From JAPOUP01 sp965201085 (GTDB taxonomy: Bacteria > Pseudomonadota > Alphaproteobacteria > Rhodobacterales > Rhodobacteraceae): a stretch of DNA of 64,000 bases. The stretch covers positions 19,839 to 83,838 of the forward strand of contig CBDAVS010000035.1 of the NCBI GenBank assembly GCA_965201085.1, in the 5' to 3' direction. Below the pieces are notes generated by a model. That model was not told the DNA's origin. It searched no databases and was given only the letters and a program-made list of their open reading frames with translations. Below, one piece after another: positions 39,303-49,520 of the stretch; position 1 is the stretch's first letter, and each line of letters starts with the position of its first letter. Made by a program: the position numbers and the translations under genes.

Positions 39303-40319
39303 GAGTTTGTTCCATAAGTTGAGTGGTCCCGCAGGATGTGGTATTCCAGATTGACCGTTTACCCAAATCCGGAGATCGCCATGCCATGGGACAGGACCAC
39401 CCAACAGCTCCATAAGCGCCCGGACGACCACAGTCAAAATGACCTGACCGACGCCGAATGGACCGTCGTCGAGCCGATGCTTCCGAAGCGGGGAAGGATG
39501 GGACGACCGCGCGGGGTCGACCTTCGGTCGGTGTCCGGCGCGGGCCGGTATATCCTGTCCACGGGATGCCAGTGGCGCGCGTTACCCTCTGGATATCCAC
39601 CGTTTTCCACCGACCGGAACTATTTTTATGCATGGCGGCGGAGCGGGCTCCTGGAGCGTATCGTGCATCGTCTCCGGGACCTCGCGCGGCGGTGTTCGGG
39701 GCGCTCCGCGGAGCCGACCGCCGCCCCGGTCGACAGCCAGTCGGTGAGGACCACGGAGAGCGGCGGCCCCCGCGGCCACCACGCCGGGAAGAGGGTGAAG
39801 GGGAGGAAAAGGCACCTGATCGTGGACGCCGACGGCACGCCGATCGTCATGACGGTTCACACCGCCGACATCCAGGACCGGGACGGGGCGCCGGACCTGA
39901 TCGCGAAGCTGCTGGAGACGGCCCCGACGGTGTGTACACGGTGTGTAGGCCGTTCGCCGACGGTGGCCACCCGGGTCCGAAGCCGCGGGAGCGGCCTGGG
40001 GGGATGGGGTTGCCGGACGTGATCAGGATCGTCGAAAAACCGGAGGATGTCAAAGGGTTCACTGTTCCCTGCCGCCGGTGGGTCGTGGAGCGGACCTTCG
40101 CCTGGATGGGCCGGTGCCGCCGCCTGTCGAAAGATTACGAAAGGCTCAGCGAGAACTCGCTGGCATCCGGGGTGAGGCATCACGCGCCACCGGTCCGGGC
40201 GTGAGTGAGGCACGAACGAACGCTGGCCGCCTGCCGGTTCCTGCTCAGGCGGGTGGCGAGGGCGTCAACTCCATGAAAAACAATGGTTTAATCATATCAG
40301 TGACTTATGATTCAAACTC
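39303..40319 (+). mobile_element. IS5-family element, copy B, frameshifted
   Basis: Directly adjoins copy A, sharing TTA 39300-39302 and followed by TTA 40320-40322. The transposase is open from 39381 (MPWDRTTQQ), but an 11-base duplication (acggtgtgtac) near 39930 shifts the frame; the rest is in the frame of 39458-40204. It carries the roughly 50-base C-terminal insertion found in copies C, D and E, so it is a different sub-lineage from copy A. Confidence 0.9.
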
Positions 40320-40473
40320 TTAGGCACATCCCCACCAACTCGGACATGGAAATCTCATTCGCTGACGAAGATCTGCATTTTTTCGACGCGGCGGGCCAAA
40401 AGCTCGCTCAACCGACCGGAGAACCGGCCTCCACCAACCGATGCAACCATCAATCGAACCAAGGAGGAAAATC

Positions 40474-41727
40474 ATGAACGCATTCAGAAACTTCGGACTG
40501 GCCGCCGTCTCGGCCACCGCGCTTGCCACACCGGCGGTGGCGGAAACGGAACTGACGATGTATTATCCCATTGCGGTCGGTGGTGCGCTGACCGAGGTAG
40601 TGGATAGCATCGTGGTCGATTTCGAGGCCGCGAACCCGGACATCAAGGTTAACGCAATCTATTCGGGCAACTATGACGACACCCGAGTCCGTGCCCTTTC
40701 AGCTCTGGCCTCCGGTGATCCGGCACAGCTGGCTGTGATGTTCTCGATCGACGCATATGATCTGATCGAACAGGACCTGATCGTCGCCTTCGAGGATATC
40801 GACGGGGTCAACCCGGGCTGGCTCGACAGTTTTTATCCAGCGCTTATGTCCAACAGCCGGATCGAAGGCAAGACCTGGGGTGTCCCGTTCCAACGCTCAA
40901 CCATCGTGGCATATTACAACAAGGACAAATTCCGTGATGCCGGTCTTGACCCCGAAAACCCGCCGGCGACATGGGACGAGCTGATCAGTATGGGAAAGGC
41001 CCTGACCACCGACGGCACGTTCGGCCTGATGATCCCTTCCACGGGTTATCCATATTGGATGTTCCAGGCGCTGGCGATCCAGAACGGCAAGGAGGTGATG
41101 TCGGATGACGGGCTGACCACCTATTTCGACGACGAAACCGTCGTCGATACGCTGGAGTTCTGGATGTCGCTCAGCGAGGAGCATGGAATCATGCCCACGG
41201 GCACGGTCGAATGGGGCACTCTGCGTCAAGCCTTCCTCGAAGGTCAGACGGCGATGATGTGGCACTCGACCGGCAATCTGACCGCAGTCAAGAACAACGC
41301 AACCTTCGATTTCGGTGTGGCCGAGCTACCCGCGAATGTCCGCAAGGGTTCGCCGACCGGTGGTGGCAACTTCTACGTCTTCAAGGACACCAGCGACAAA
41401 GAGAAGGCCGCGGCCCTGAAATTGATCGAGTTCATGACCTCACCGGAACAGGCGGCCGCATGGTCCATCGCCACCGGCTATATGGGCGTGTCGCCCACCG
41501 CCTACGAGACCGAGGCCCTGATGAACTACACGGTCGAGTTCCCGCCCGCACTCGTCGCCCGGAACCAGCTTGAAAACGCCGTCGCCGAGTTCTCGACTTT
41601 CGAGACCGCCCGCGTGCGCGAAGGGCTGAACAACGCGATCCAGGCGGCGCTGACCGGCGCGAAATCGCCGACCGATGCGCTGACCGATGCGCAGACGGCT
41701 GCCGTGCGTCTGCTACGCGACTACTAA
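40474..41727 (+). CDS. ugpB: ABC transporter substrate-binding protein (UgpB/MalE type)
   Basis: The 417-residue protein has a signal peptide (MNAFRNFGLAAVSATALATP, cleavage near AVAE). The ATG at 40474 has AAGGAGG seven bases upstream, inside the end of ugpC, and overlaps its stop. Features of the family 1 solute-binding fold include TWGVPFQRSTIVAYYNKDKF and MMWHSTGNL. The gene partners suggest glycerol-3-phosphate or glycerophosphodiesters as ligand; a sugar is also possible. Confidence 0.85.
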   Translation: MNAFRNFGLAAVSATALATPAVAETELTMYYPIAVGGALTEVVDSIVVDFEAANPDIKVNAIYSGNYDDTRVRALSALASGDPAQLAVMFSIDAYDLIEQDLIVAFEDIDGVNPGWLDSFYPALMSNSRIEGKTWGVPFQRSTIVAYYNKDKFRDAGLDPENPPATWDELISMGKALTTDGTFGLMIPSTGYPYWMFQALAIQNGKEVMSDDGLTTYFDDETVVDTLEFWMSLSEEHGIMPTGTVEWGTLRQAFLEGQTAMMWHSTGNLTAVKNNATFDFGVAELPANVRKGSPTGGGNFYVFKDTSDKEKAAALKLIEFMTSPEQAAAWSIATGYMGVSPTAYETEALMNYTVEFPPALVARNQLENAVAEFSTFETARVREGLNNAIQAALTGAKSPTDALTDAQTAAVRLLRDY

Positions 41728-41787
41728 TAAACCAAGCCTTGGGTGCCCGGTTCTGTGCGGGCGCCCATGGTCACGCAGGACCGATGA

Positions 41788-42681
41788 ATGGCGGAATACG
41801 TGAATATCGAGCGCCGTCGGCAGGCAATCTATGGCTGGTTACTTCTGTCTCCGGCGGCCATCCTTCTGACGACTTTCGCCTTCTATCCCTCACTGTCCAC
41901 CCTTTGGTCCAGCCTTTTCAGCCGTGCTACGCGACGACGCCCGAGCGAATTCGTCGGTGGCGAGAACTACAGTAACCTTTTTGCCGACCCGACCTTCTGG
42001 AAAGTCGTTACCAATAACCTAGTCTATGCCGGAGCCACGATCCCCATGTCGATCACGATCGCGCTTGCGATGGCGCTATGGGCCAATTCCAGGATTCCGG
42101 TACGGGGCTTCGTGCGCACGGCCTATTTCACGCCGACCGTTCTACCGATGATTGCCGCCGCGAACCTCTGGCTGTTCTTTTACACTCCCGGGCTTGGCGT
42201 GCTCGACCAGATCGGGTCGCTGTTCGGCCTGCCCTCGATAAACTGGCTCGGACAGCCACAGACCGTGCTCTGGGCGGTGATCATCGTGACGATCTGGAAA
42301 GAGGCCGGGTTTTTCATGATCTTCTACCTCGCTGCCCTGCAGACCATCCCCGAGGAGCTAAAGGAGGCCGCCGACATCGAAAGCGCCAGCCGATGGACCT
42401 ACACGCGCCGCATCGTACTACCGCTTTTGATGCCAACGACGCTGTTCATCATGGTCAATGCGCTGATCAACTCGGTGAAGCTGATCGACCACCTGTTCAT
42501 CCTGACCAAAGGCGGGCCCAACGACGCCTCGAAACTGATCCTCTATTACATCTGGGAAATGGCATTCGCTTTCTTCGACGCGCCGCACGCGGCGGCGATG
42601 ACCATCCTTGTGCTCGTGGTGCTTGGTGTGGTCGCGGGGATCAAGTTCACCCTGATTGACAGGCGGGCCCATTACCAATGA
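41788..42681 (+). CDS. ugpA: ABC transporter permease (UgpA type)
   Basis: The 297-residue permease has six predicted membrane spans and the EAA loop near EELKEAADIESASRWTYTRR. It starts 60 bases after ugpB and overlaps ugpE by four bases. A CUT1-family permease fits the UgpC-type ATPase. Confidence 0.87.
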   Translation: MAEYVNIERRRQAIYGWLLLSPAAILLTTFAFYPSLSTLWSSLFSRATRRRPSEFVGGENYSNLFADPTFWKVVTNNLVYAGATIPMSITIALAMALWANSRIPVRGFVRTAYFTPTVLPMIAAANLWLFFYTPGLGVLDQIGSLFGLPSINWLGQPQTVLWAVIIVTIWKEAGFFMIFYLAALQTIPEELKEAADIESASRWTYTRRIVLPLLMPTTLFIMVNALINSVKLIDHLFILTKGGPNDASKLILYYIWEMAFAFFDAPHAAAMTILVLVVLGVVAGIKFTLIDRRAHYQ

Positions 42682-43487
42682 ACGACCTGTCCCGTCATGT
42701 CGAAGCCCTCGGCGCATTGCTTCTCGCCGTGATTTGGGTCTCACCGCTGGTCTTCGCTTTCTGGGCGGCGTTTCACTCCACCTCCGATGCCGTGAATTTC
42801 AGCGTGACGTCGCCGTGGACGCTTCATAACTTCCACACCGCCTGGGAAGGTGCGCCCTGGCTGAAGTATTTCCGGAACACGTTCATTCTGGTGACCGTGA
42901 TCCTGATCGGACAGTTCGTGGTCACCACACTCGCCGGTTTCGCTTTCGCCCAGGTGCGATTTCCGGGTCGGGACTTTGTTTTCATCCTCGTGTTGATGCA
43001 GCTGTTCATCCTGCCGGAAGTGCTGATCGTCGAGAATTACGCGATGGTCTCCCGGCTCGGTCTATTCGACTCCATCCTCGGCGTCGGCATGCCCTACATG
43101 GCCTCGGCCTTCGGCATCTTCCTGATGCGGCAGGCGTTCAAGGGTGTACCGATCGAGTTGCACGAGGCCGCACGGGTCGAGGGTTGTGGCTGGCTCGGGA
43201 TTCTCTGGCGGGTCTACGTGCCGCTCGCCCGACCCACATACCTCGCCTATGCGTTGGTGTCGGTATCCACCCATTGGAACAATTTCTTCTGGCCGCTAAT
43301 CGTCACCAACTCTCCCGACACGCGCGCCCTGACGGTGGGTCTGTCGGTCTTCGGCGCACCGGAGAACGGGGTGGACATTTCGGTAATCTCGGCTGCTACG
43401 ATGATGTCGGTGGCGCCGCTTCTGATCGCATTCCTGATATTCCAGCGACAGTTCGTCCAGGCCTTCCTACGCGCAGGGATCAAGTGA
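42678..43487 (+). CDS. ugpE: ABC transporter permease (UgpE type)
   Basis: The 269-residue second CUT1 permease has the EAA loop VPIELHEAARVEGCGWLGIL and about six spans. It is translationally coupled to the first permease and four bases from the phosphoesterase gene. Confidence 0.87.
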   Translation: MNDLSRHVEALGALLLAVIWVSPLVFAFWAAFHSTSDAVNFSVTSPWTLHNFHTAWEGAPWLKYFRNTFILVTVILIGQFVVTTLAGFAFAQVRFPGRDFVFILVLMQLFILPEVLIVENYAMVSRLGLFDSILGVGMPYMASAFGIFLMRQAFKGVPIELHEAARVEGCGWLGILWRVYVPLARPTYLAYALVSVSTHWNNFFWPLIVTNSPDTRALTVGLSVFGAPENGVDISVISAATMMSVAPLLIAFLIFQRQFVQAFLRAGIK

Positions 43488-43491
43488 GGAA

Positions 43492-44289
43492 ATGGCGCGC
43501 TTTCTGCAATTGTCCGACCTGCATGTCGCGGCCAAAGGTGCGCGGGTATCAGGTGCGCTCGACACACGCGCCATTCCGCGGGAGGTCATTGACCGGCTGG
43601 TCTCGATGCGCGCCGCGCACGACCCCGTTGACGCAGTGCTGGTCACCGGTGACATCAGCGATAACGGCAGCCCCGACACATATGCACGGGCGCGGGCCGA
43701 ACTGGACCGACTCAACCTGTCGCTTTTCGTCGTGCCGGGAAACCACGATGCCCGCGAAACGATGCGTTCGGCCTTCGCCGATCTTACCAGTATGCCGCCC
43801 GTAGGTCTGATCGACTGGACGGCGAATGTGGGGGACACCCGCATCGTAGGGCTTGACACTCTGGTTGAGGGTCAGGGCGGCGGCAGACTTCCTGACAAAA
43901 GTCTCGACTTGCTCACCGACACCCAGTCAACGATCGGTTCCGGGCCAGCGATCATCATGCTCCATCATCCTCCGATCCGGACGGGAATTCGTCTCATCGA
44001 TGCCATTGGATTGGAAAACGCCTCGGCGCTTGAGGCCACCCTTGCTGATGTAAAAAACGATGTAACGCAATTGGCCGGACACGTTCATGGTGTCCATCAC
44101 GGACGGCTTGGGCGTCACGTCGTGGCGACGGCACCCGCCATATGCAGCGCCTTCGCCCTTGATCGGCGTAGGGACGCTCCGGTGGGCTTCATGACGGGAC
44201 CAATCGATTGTGCCGTTGTCGAAACGGGGCCGAACGGGATTTGGAGCGCTGTATCGCTCGATCCCGCCGATGGTCCATTTCCTTTATAG
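43492..44289 (+). CDS. Metallophosphoesterase (GpdQ/CpdA-like)
   Basis: The 265-residue calcineurin-like enzyme has all metal motifs: LSDLHV, VTGDISDNG, VPGNHDAR, MLHHPP and GHVHGVHHG. Family members hydrolyse cyclic nucleotides or glycerophosphodiesters. Placed directly after the transporter genes, cleavage of imported glycerophosphodiesters to release glycerol phosphate is the likelier role. No signal peptide, so cytoplasmic. Confidence 0.85.
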   Translation: MARFLQLSDLHVAAKGARVSGALDTRAIPREVIDRLVSMRAAHDPVDAVLVTGDISDNGSPDTYARARAELDRLNLSLFVVPGNHDARETMRSAFADLTSMPPVGLIDWTANVGDTRIVGLDTLVEGQGGGRLPDKSLDLLTDTQSTIGSGPAIIMLHHPPIRTGIRLIDAIGLENASALEATLADVKNDVTQLAGHVHGVHHGRLGRHVVATAPAICSAFALDRRRDAPVGFMTGPIDCAVVETGPNGIWSAVSLDPADGPFPL

Positions 44290-44300
44290 GCGACAGGGCT

Positions 44301-45959
44301 TTGGAGAACTCCCCGGCTATAGTCATTCTGAATCTCGCAGCGGCGGCGGCGTTGCTGATCTGGGCGGTTCGGTTTGTACGCACAGGCTTCGAACGGGCGT
44401 TTGGCGGACATTTCAGACATTGGCTAAGGCGCTCGACCGGCAACCGTTTCGCCGCCGCGGCAACCGGTGCGATGGCCGCGATTCTCCTGCAGAGCTCGAC
44501 CGCCGTGGCGATGCTTCTGGCGGGATTTATGGCTGCCGGGAGTATCGGTAGCATCACCGGGCTCGCCATCATCCTGGGTGCCGACCTCGGCTCCGCGATC
44601 GCGGTTCAGATCCTGAACTCCCGTATTTCCGCACTGGCACCGCTGCTGTTGCTCGTCGGCGTTCTGTTCTTCCTGCGCAGTCCCCGGCGCAACCTTCGGC
44701 AGATTGGGCGGATACTGATCGGGTTGGCCCTGATTTTTATTTCGCTCGATCTTATCCGTACGGCAGGCGCGCCTCTCTCGGACAGTGGCGCAGCGCGATC
44801 AGCCATGATCTATCTTTCGGGTGACCTGATCTCCGCATTTTTACTGGCCGCCGTGTTCACCTGGCTCGTTCATACAAGTCTGGCCGCTGTTCTCCTTGTC
44901 GCGACATTGGCGACCCAAAGTGCGCTGACATTGGATGCCGCTTTCGCAATGGTGCTCGGTGCAAATCTTGGTGCGGGCTTCATCGCCTTTTTCCTTACGC
45001 TCGCTGCAAACCCGTCCGTGCGGCGGGTCATACTCGGCAATCTCCTGTTGCGGGGTGGAGGGGCATTGATAGCGCTGCCCGCACTGATTTGGTTGGATGC
45101 CGCCGCTTTGATCCCGGGTGCGTCACCGCTACATCAGACGCTCAATCTCCACATTGCATTCAATCTCATGTTGCTAGTGACCGGAATGCTGATCCTGAGG
45201 CCATCGATGCGGTTCACCGGGCTTATATTGGCAGATGGCGGTGGCACCGGCGTCGAAGGCGATGGACGTTCGGCGCTCGATCCCACCGTCAAGGACCAAC
45301 CGTTGCGCGCGTTTACCTGCGCACGGCGCGAACTGGTCGGAATGGGTAACCTGGTCGAGATCATGCTACGCGACGCCATCGGGCTGTTTGACAGCTACGA
45401 TGACACTGTTGCCGGTCGGTTGCGCTCGGAAAAACGCAACATCTCCCGCATATCCCTCGAGCTGCGCGTCTATCTATCCGGCGTCCGCAGCGGTGATCCC
45501 AAAGTGGATACCGGAACACGCGCATTCGATCTGTCAGGCGTCGCGGTGAATCTTGAAACAGGCGCGGATGTCATTATACGAAAGATGGTCAATCTCGCGC
45601 AGCGAAAATATGCGGAGAAGATGAGCTTCTCCGACGATGGATGGCGGGAGCTGTCGGACTTTCACGATCAGGTTCTGAGCAATGTCCAGCACGGCATCGC
45701 CGTACTGATGTCGGAAGACGTCGGCCTCGCCCGCGAATTGGTGGAGCGGAAGGAAAAGATACGGGAAATCGAGCGGGTGCTCCAGCGAAAACATCTGAAA
45801 CGCCTGCGTCAAGGATTGACGGATTCCATCGACACCAGCGCAATTCACATCGAACTTCTGCACTCCCTGAAGATGCTCAACACATCCTTCGCAATGATTG
45901 CCTACCCGCTCTTAAGGGAAAGCGGTGAACTTCTCGAAAGCCGTCTTGCAAGCGATTGA
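44301..45959 (+). CDS. Na/Pi symporter family protein (NptA-like) with PhoU-like tail
   Basis: From TTG at 44301 the product is 552 residues (MENSPAIVILN). Two Na/Pi repeats carry the QSSTA-type signature (ILLQSSTAVAMLLAGF) and its partner (LVHTSLAAVLLVATL); a PhoU-like helical region follows (from about residue 340). It moves phosphate with sodium across the inner membrane, in either direction. The longer frame from 44208 would overlap the phosphoesterase gene. Its place in a phosphate-acquisition locus supports the role. Confidence 0.87.
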   Translation: MENSPAIVILNLAAAAALLIWAVRFVRTGFERAFGGHFRHWLRRSTGNRFAAAATGAMAAILLQSSTAVAMLLAGFMAAGSIGSITGLAIILGADLGSAIAVQILNSRISALAPLLLLVGVLFFLRSPRRNLRQIGRILIGLALIFISLDLIRTAGAPLSDSGAARSAMIYLSGDLISAFLLAAVFTWLVHTSLAAVLLVATLATQSALTLDAAFAMVLGANLGAGFIAFFLTLAANPSVRRVILGNLLLRGGGALIALPALIWLDAAALIPGASPLHQTLNLHIAFNLMLLVTGMLILRPSMRFTGLILADGGGTGVEGDGRSALDPTVKDQPLRAFTCARRELVGMGNLVEIMLRDAIGLFDSYDDTVAGRLRSEKRNISRISLELRVYLSGVRSGDPKVDTGTRAFDLSGVAVNLETGADVIIRKMVNLAQRKYAEKMSFSDDGWRELSDFHDQVLSNVQHGIAVLMSEDVGLARELVERKEKIREIERVLQRKHLKRLRQGLTDSIDTSAIHIELLHSLKMLNTSFAMIAYPLLRESGELLESRLASD

Positions 45960-46429
45960 ACTGTGCGAAGAGACCTGATGCATTCCGACGGACCGCCGGA
46001 CCCGTCGATAACGCGAAGTGTCTTTCACCCGTTCGGAAAGCGGCTCATCCGGAATGATGGAAGAAGAAAGAGATGAACGGTGAAAACTTCCGGACGGTGC
46101 GGCTTTCAGCCCTATTCAGCGGAGAGTCCATCCCGCACCGACCGGGTGGGTGTCTGAAGCGACCTGATACAAGGCGATGAAACGAAGACAAAACAGTCGT
46201 CAGATCTGAACGCGCGCACCTCACCACGCCATCGAAGCGGTTTTTTCGCCATTTGGAAACTTCGATAGACCCATATTCCGGCGCGAATGTCAGGGGGGTG
46301 ATTTCCGCGGATGCCACCCTTGCGGGTATTCCGCCGATCGGTGTGGCACAAAGCGCGGTTCGCCCGCCCGCTGGCCCACCCGGGCGGGTGAATTCCGGTT
46401 TCCGGACGGAGCCAGGCTCCGGCCTGTCG
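45960..46429. other. Gap after the Na/Pi gene
   Basis: No recognised gene; possible IS edge near the right. Minus-strand frames here are read-through of the IS5-group remnant. Confidence 0.4.
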
Positions 46430-47240
46430 CCGTTCATGGAGGACGGGGCGGCGGAAACCGTGGCCCGGGTTCGCCATGATCATGCGGGCTGTGGCCCGGA
46501 CCCGGCCGGCGCGGCGGACCGTGACCGCCATCGGCCCTTTCCCGTATCCGAGGACATGTCCGAAGCGGCGCGGATGGAAGGGCGTGTTGCATCGCCCGGC
46601 CGGATGCGCCCGGGCATGGGCCTGCCACGCGGCTTCCCGCGGTGGATAGGGGAGCGATGGCCCCATGCCTTCGGCCGGGCCCCGTTCCCCGCCGGGCGGT
46701 GACCGGTGTCCGCCCGGACGGATCCGGAGCCATTGGCCGGGTCCGGTTAGCCCCCTTCGGTCTTCCGGGCCCCGGAATATCCGACTGTCCGGCGGGCACC
46801 GGTGTCTTTCCGCACCGCCCCGGCGGGACCATCAGGCCGGATGCCGGTCGCGCTCCCGCCCGCCCCGGCCCGTTCCCCCTCTTTCCCCGTCATCCGCCGG
46901 CGTGGGGCCGGGACCGAAGCGGCGTCCACGGTCCGGCCTCCCCCGGGCCCGTGGCCCCGGTCACGGAGCCGCTCCCCGGAAGCCGCGGACAGGGACGTGA
47001 GCGCACCGACCCGGGCCAGCCTCTCCCGAAACGGCCGGACCGTCTTTCGGTCCGGAGCGGGCTCCCAGACCCGGAACCCGGGAAACCCCATCCGCCCGTC
47101 GCCCGGGCCATCCATCGACGCCGGCCCCGGAATCCCGGACACCGTCACAGGGTCACGGGGAGGCCGGCCGCCTTCCGGCCGGTCCCCGTGACCGGGCACT
47201 TCCGTCAATACCGGGCGAAAGGCCTCGGGATCCACATGAC
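46430..47240 (-). mobile_element. IS5-family remnant (different subgroup)
   Basis: The minus strand keeps the order of an IS5-type transposase in drifting frames: FRVWEPAPDRKTVRPFRERL, GGGRTVDAASVPAPRRRM, then FGHVLGYGKGPMAVTVRR and ATARMIMANPGHGFRRP, ending HERRQAGA. The canonical forms would be D-R-K-T-I-W-x-F-R-E and R-x-E-H-V-F. No clear termini. Very GC-rich and dead. Confidence 0.65.
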
Positions 47241-47670
47241 GTGCAGAAGCCCCGGGCGGGCCGCCCGTCCGCAGCAGGCGCCCGGGATGATCCGGGAGAC
47301 CGAAAGAACCAGGGCTGTGTATCTCCGGTTCCTCCCGGATCCAATGAATCGGAACACACGCGGAAAGGTCTGGTTTTTAGAGGCTTCCATGTCTCCCCAA
47401 GGGGTGCGTGCCGCTGGAATCGCGGTTTCCGGTGGAACGGTCCCGACATTCGCGGCGATACCGCCGATCATGTTCCCGAATTTCAGCGGGATCAGCCGGA
47501 TTGCGGTCATCACGATCAGCGCCTGAGCACTGACCAGTCCAAAACTCACTGTCCGGGACAGACCGGATAACCGCCCCGCCGTGGACGTCTCGCCGATTGA
47601 CATCGACCCGACGACGGGGATCGGTATGGAACATCAGTGTGACGCGACCGACCACCTCCCCGGATATCGT
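47241..47670. other. Unassigned DNA left of ISNCY copy 5
   Basis: A minus-strand frame (47205-47603) starts MSIGETSTAGRLSGLSRTVS and includes FGNMIGGIAANVGT, with ordinary composition. It has no family I know and no good ribosome site; it may be a host gene fragment broken by the neighbouring elements. Confidence 0.35.
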
Positions 47671-49400
47671 AGTGTCTGCCAGAAAACCGCGTGTTTTTCC
47701 GGGGATGGGGCCGAATCCGGCGGATTCCGGCTTCACGGGGCCGTGGCCGGGCCCGTCGGAACACCGCCCGGGGCTTCGACGGGACGGTCGGTGGCGGGAA
47801 CATATGGTGAACATCCGGGCCTCCGCCGGCCCGCGGGCACGCCGGTCCGGGCCCCGCAGCGGCGGGGCCTTCCATGGGCCGGTTCACCGGTGAACGCCCC
47901 GGTCAGGCGGCGGCGGGAAGCACGGGGCGCTCCCTCGCCGGCGGCATCAGGCCGACGCGGTCCAGACCGCGGTGCTCCAGGCTGTTGATGGCCGGCCCGC
48001 CCGCGGCGTGGGCGCGCCGCGCCCCGCTGAACGCCTCCCCGCTTTCCCGGACGCGGTCCGCCTTCGACAGCCTGCCTTTCCGCGGCATGGCGTCGGCTCC
48101 GGCATCCCGTCAGGCCTCAGCCGGTCCGGGGGGCTGTGCAGACCGCGGTCGAAGCTCACCACCGACAGGTCGGGGAACCGGGCCCGCGCCTCCCCGCCCA
48201 TGGGGACCGCCACGTCCACGTCGCTCCCCTGCCACATCACCGAACGGTGCGGGAGGAATCCGTGACGGTCCTCAGGGACGCGGACGGGGACGCCGGGCTC
48301 CACCGGGACCCTGGCCTTTCCCTTCGATATCCAGCGGGTGTGCGGCCCGGATATCGGGTGCACCTTCCCGCTGTGCGGGATCGTCCCGCCCTTCAGGATC
48401 CGCCGTCCGGTCAGGTCCGCCCGGTGCCTGACATGGCCGATGAAGCCCCGGACACTGTCCGATGGGCCCGGGATACCCAACCTGCCGCCGGTCTCCGCGC
48501 GGCTGGCCTCCGCCCTGTCCGCCAGCTTCAGCGCCAGCCGGAGCGGCGCCTCCACGTCCCTCGGGCGCGGGTTGGCGAGCCGTGACGTGGCGACACCGGG
48601 ACAGGGCCTGCGGAGCTTTCCGCAAAGGTATTCCTTCCGCCGCCAGCCGCGCGGCCCAGGCCTCCGCAGGCCCGGGACACGTCCCGGACCATGCACCGCG
48701 CCGCGTCCATCGGCAGGCTGCGGTCGGTCGGATGATGCAGGTCGGTCCCGGCCACGAAGGAATGACGGCGGCCGCGCGACGCGGCGCCAGGCTTTTCCGC
48801 CGCCACCCTGTGGCCCCTCTCCACGACCGTCCTTCCGACCTTGGCGGGAAGCTCCGGCGAGGGGAGCGACACGCTGTCAACCAGCCGCCGGTATCCGTAT
48901 CCGTCCACGTCCCATGATCCGTGGCCCGGCCTCCGGCCTTCGCCGGATCGGGATGTGTTGGTTCGCCGGTTCCCGAAGCCGGTCGAAACCGCACCCGGGA
49001 CCCTGCTTCACGACCCCCAGCACTAGGATGGTCCATAGTTCCATCCCCGGCCTGCCGACCCGGCGGCTCTTTCCGGGAAGCACCAGCCGACCCGGAAGCC
49101 CGGACAGCCGCTTTCGGGTCCCTTCATCGCCGCAGGGGTCCTGGAGGCCGATCAGGATCGCCGGGATGTCGTCCCTCGATCTGACGGTCGGCCTGATCCT
49201 CGTGATGTCGGGGATGCCGGGCCTCCGCCGGGTGTCGTGGACCCTGCGCATGGGGGCCTCCTGAAGGCGAGGATTGGCGGATTCCGCGGTATATGGTGGT
49301 GAAATCGCCCCCTGACTGCCATATCCGGTGAATCTTCGCAAGGCGGATGCCGTCATTTACCGCGAAAAAACCGCTGCCTGGCAGTTTTCTGGCGGACACT
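47671..49400 (-). mobile_element. ISNCY-family element, copy 5, near full length
   Basis: Termini at 47671 (AGTGTCTGCCAGAAAAC) and 49400 (CTGGCGGACACT), with a five-base ATCGT duplication on each side. The minus-strand transposase is in two main frames: RRVHDTRRRPGIPDITRI near 49250 and the DDE half (LHHPTDRSLPMDAARC) near 48730. A short deletion removes part of the C-terminus. Inactive. Confidence 0.87.
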
Positions 49401-49520
49401 ATCGTATTTCCAGTCGGGGTGATTCTACAGATCACCCGTGAAGTCACAGCGAATCTGATGTCCCATCACCGGTCATGAATAACTATCCACAACGGTTTCA
49501 CCACCAACGAAATCGATGGA

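Larger units (their letters stand above)
37411..40477 (+). pseudogene. ugpC: UgpC/MalK-type ABC ATPase gene split by two tandem IS5 copies
   Basis: The first 310 codons (37411-38341) carry Walker A GPSGCGKST, signature ELSGGQRQR, Walker B LCLMDEP, the H-loop in VIYVTHD and part of the C-terminal regulatory domain. IS5 copies A and B follow with TTA duplications. Removing both and one TTA gives an uninterrupted frame: ...VSLPGLRHIPTNSDMEISF, then DLHFFDAAGQKL, ending TGA at 40475-40477, 361 residues in all, the usual UgpC length. The interrupted product lacks the last 50 or so residues and ends in RVCSIS from IS DNA. The nucleotide-binding domain is whole, so partial function is possible. Confidence 0.9.
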
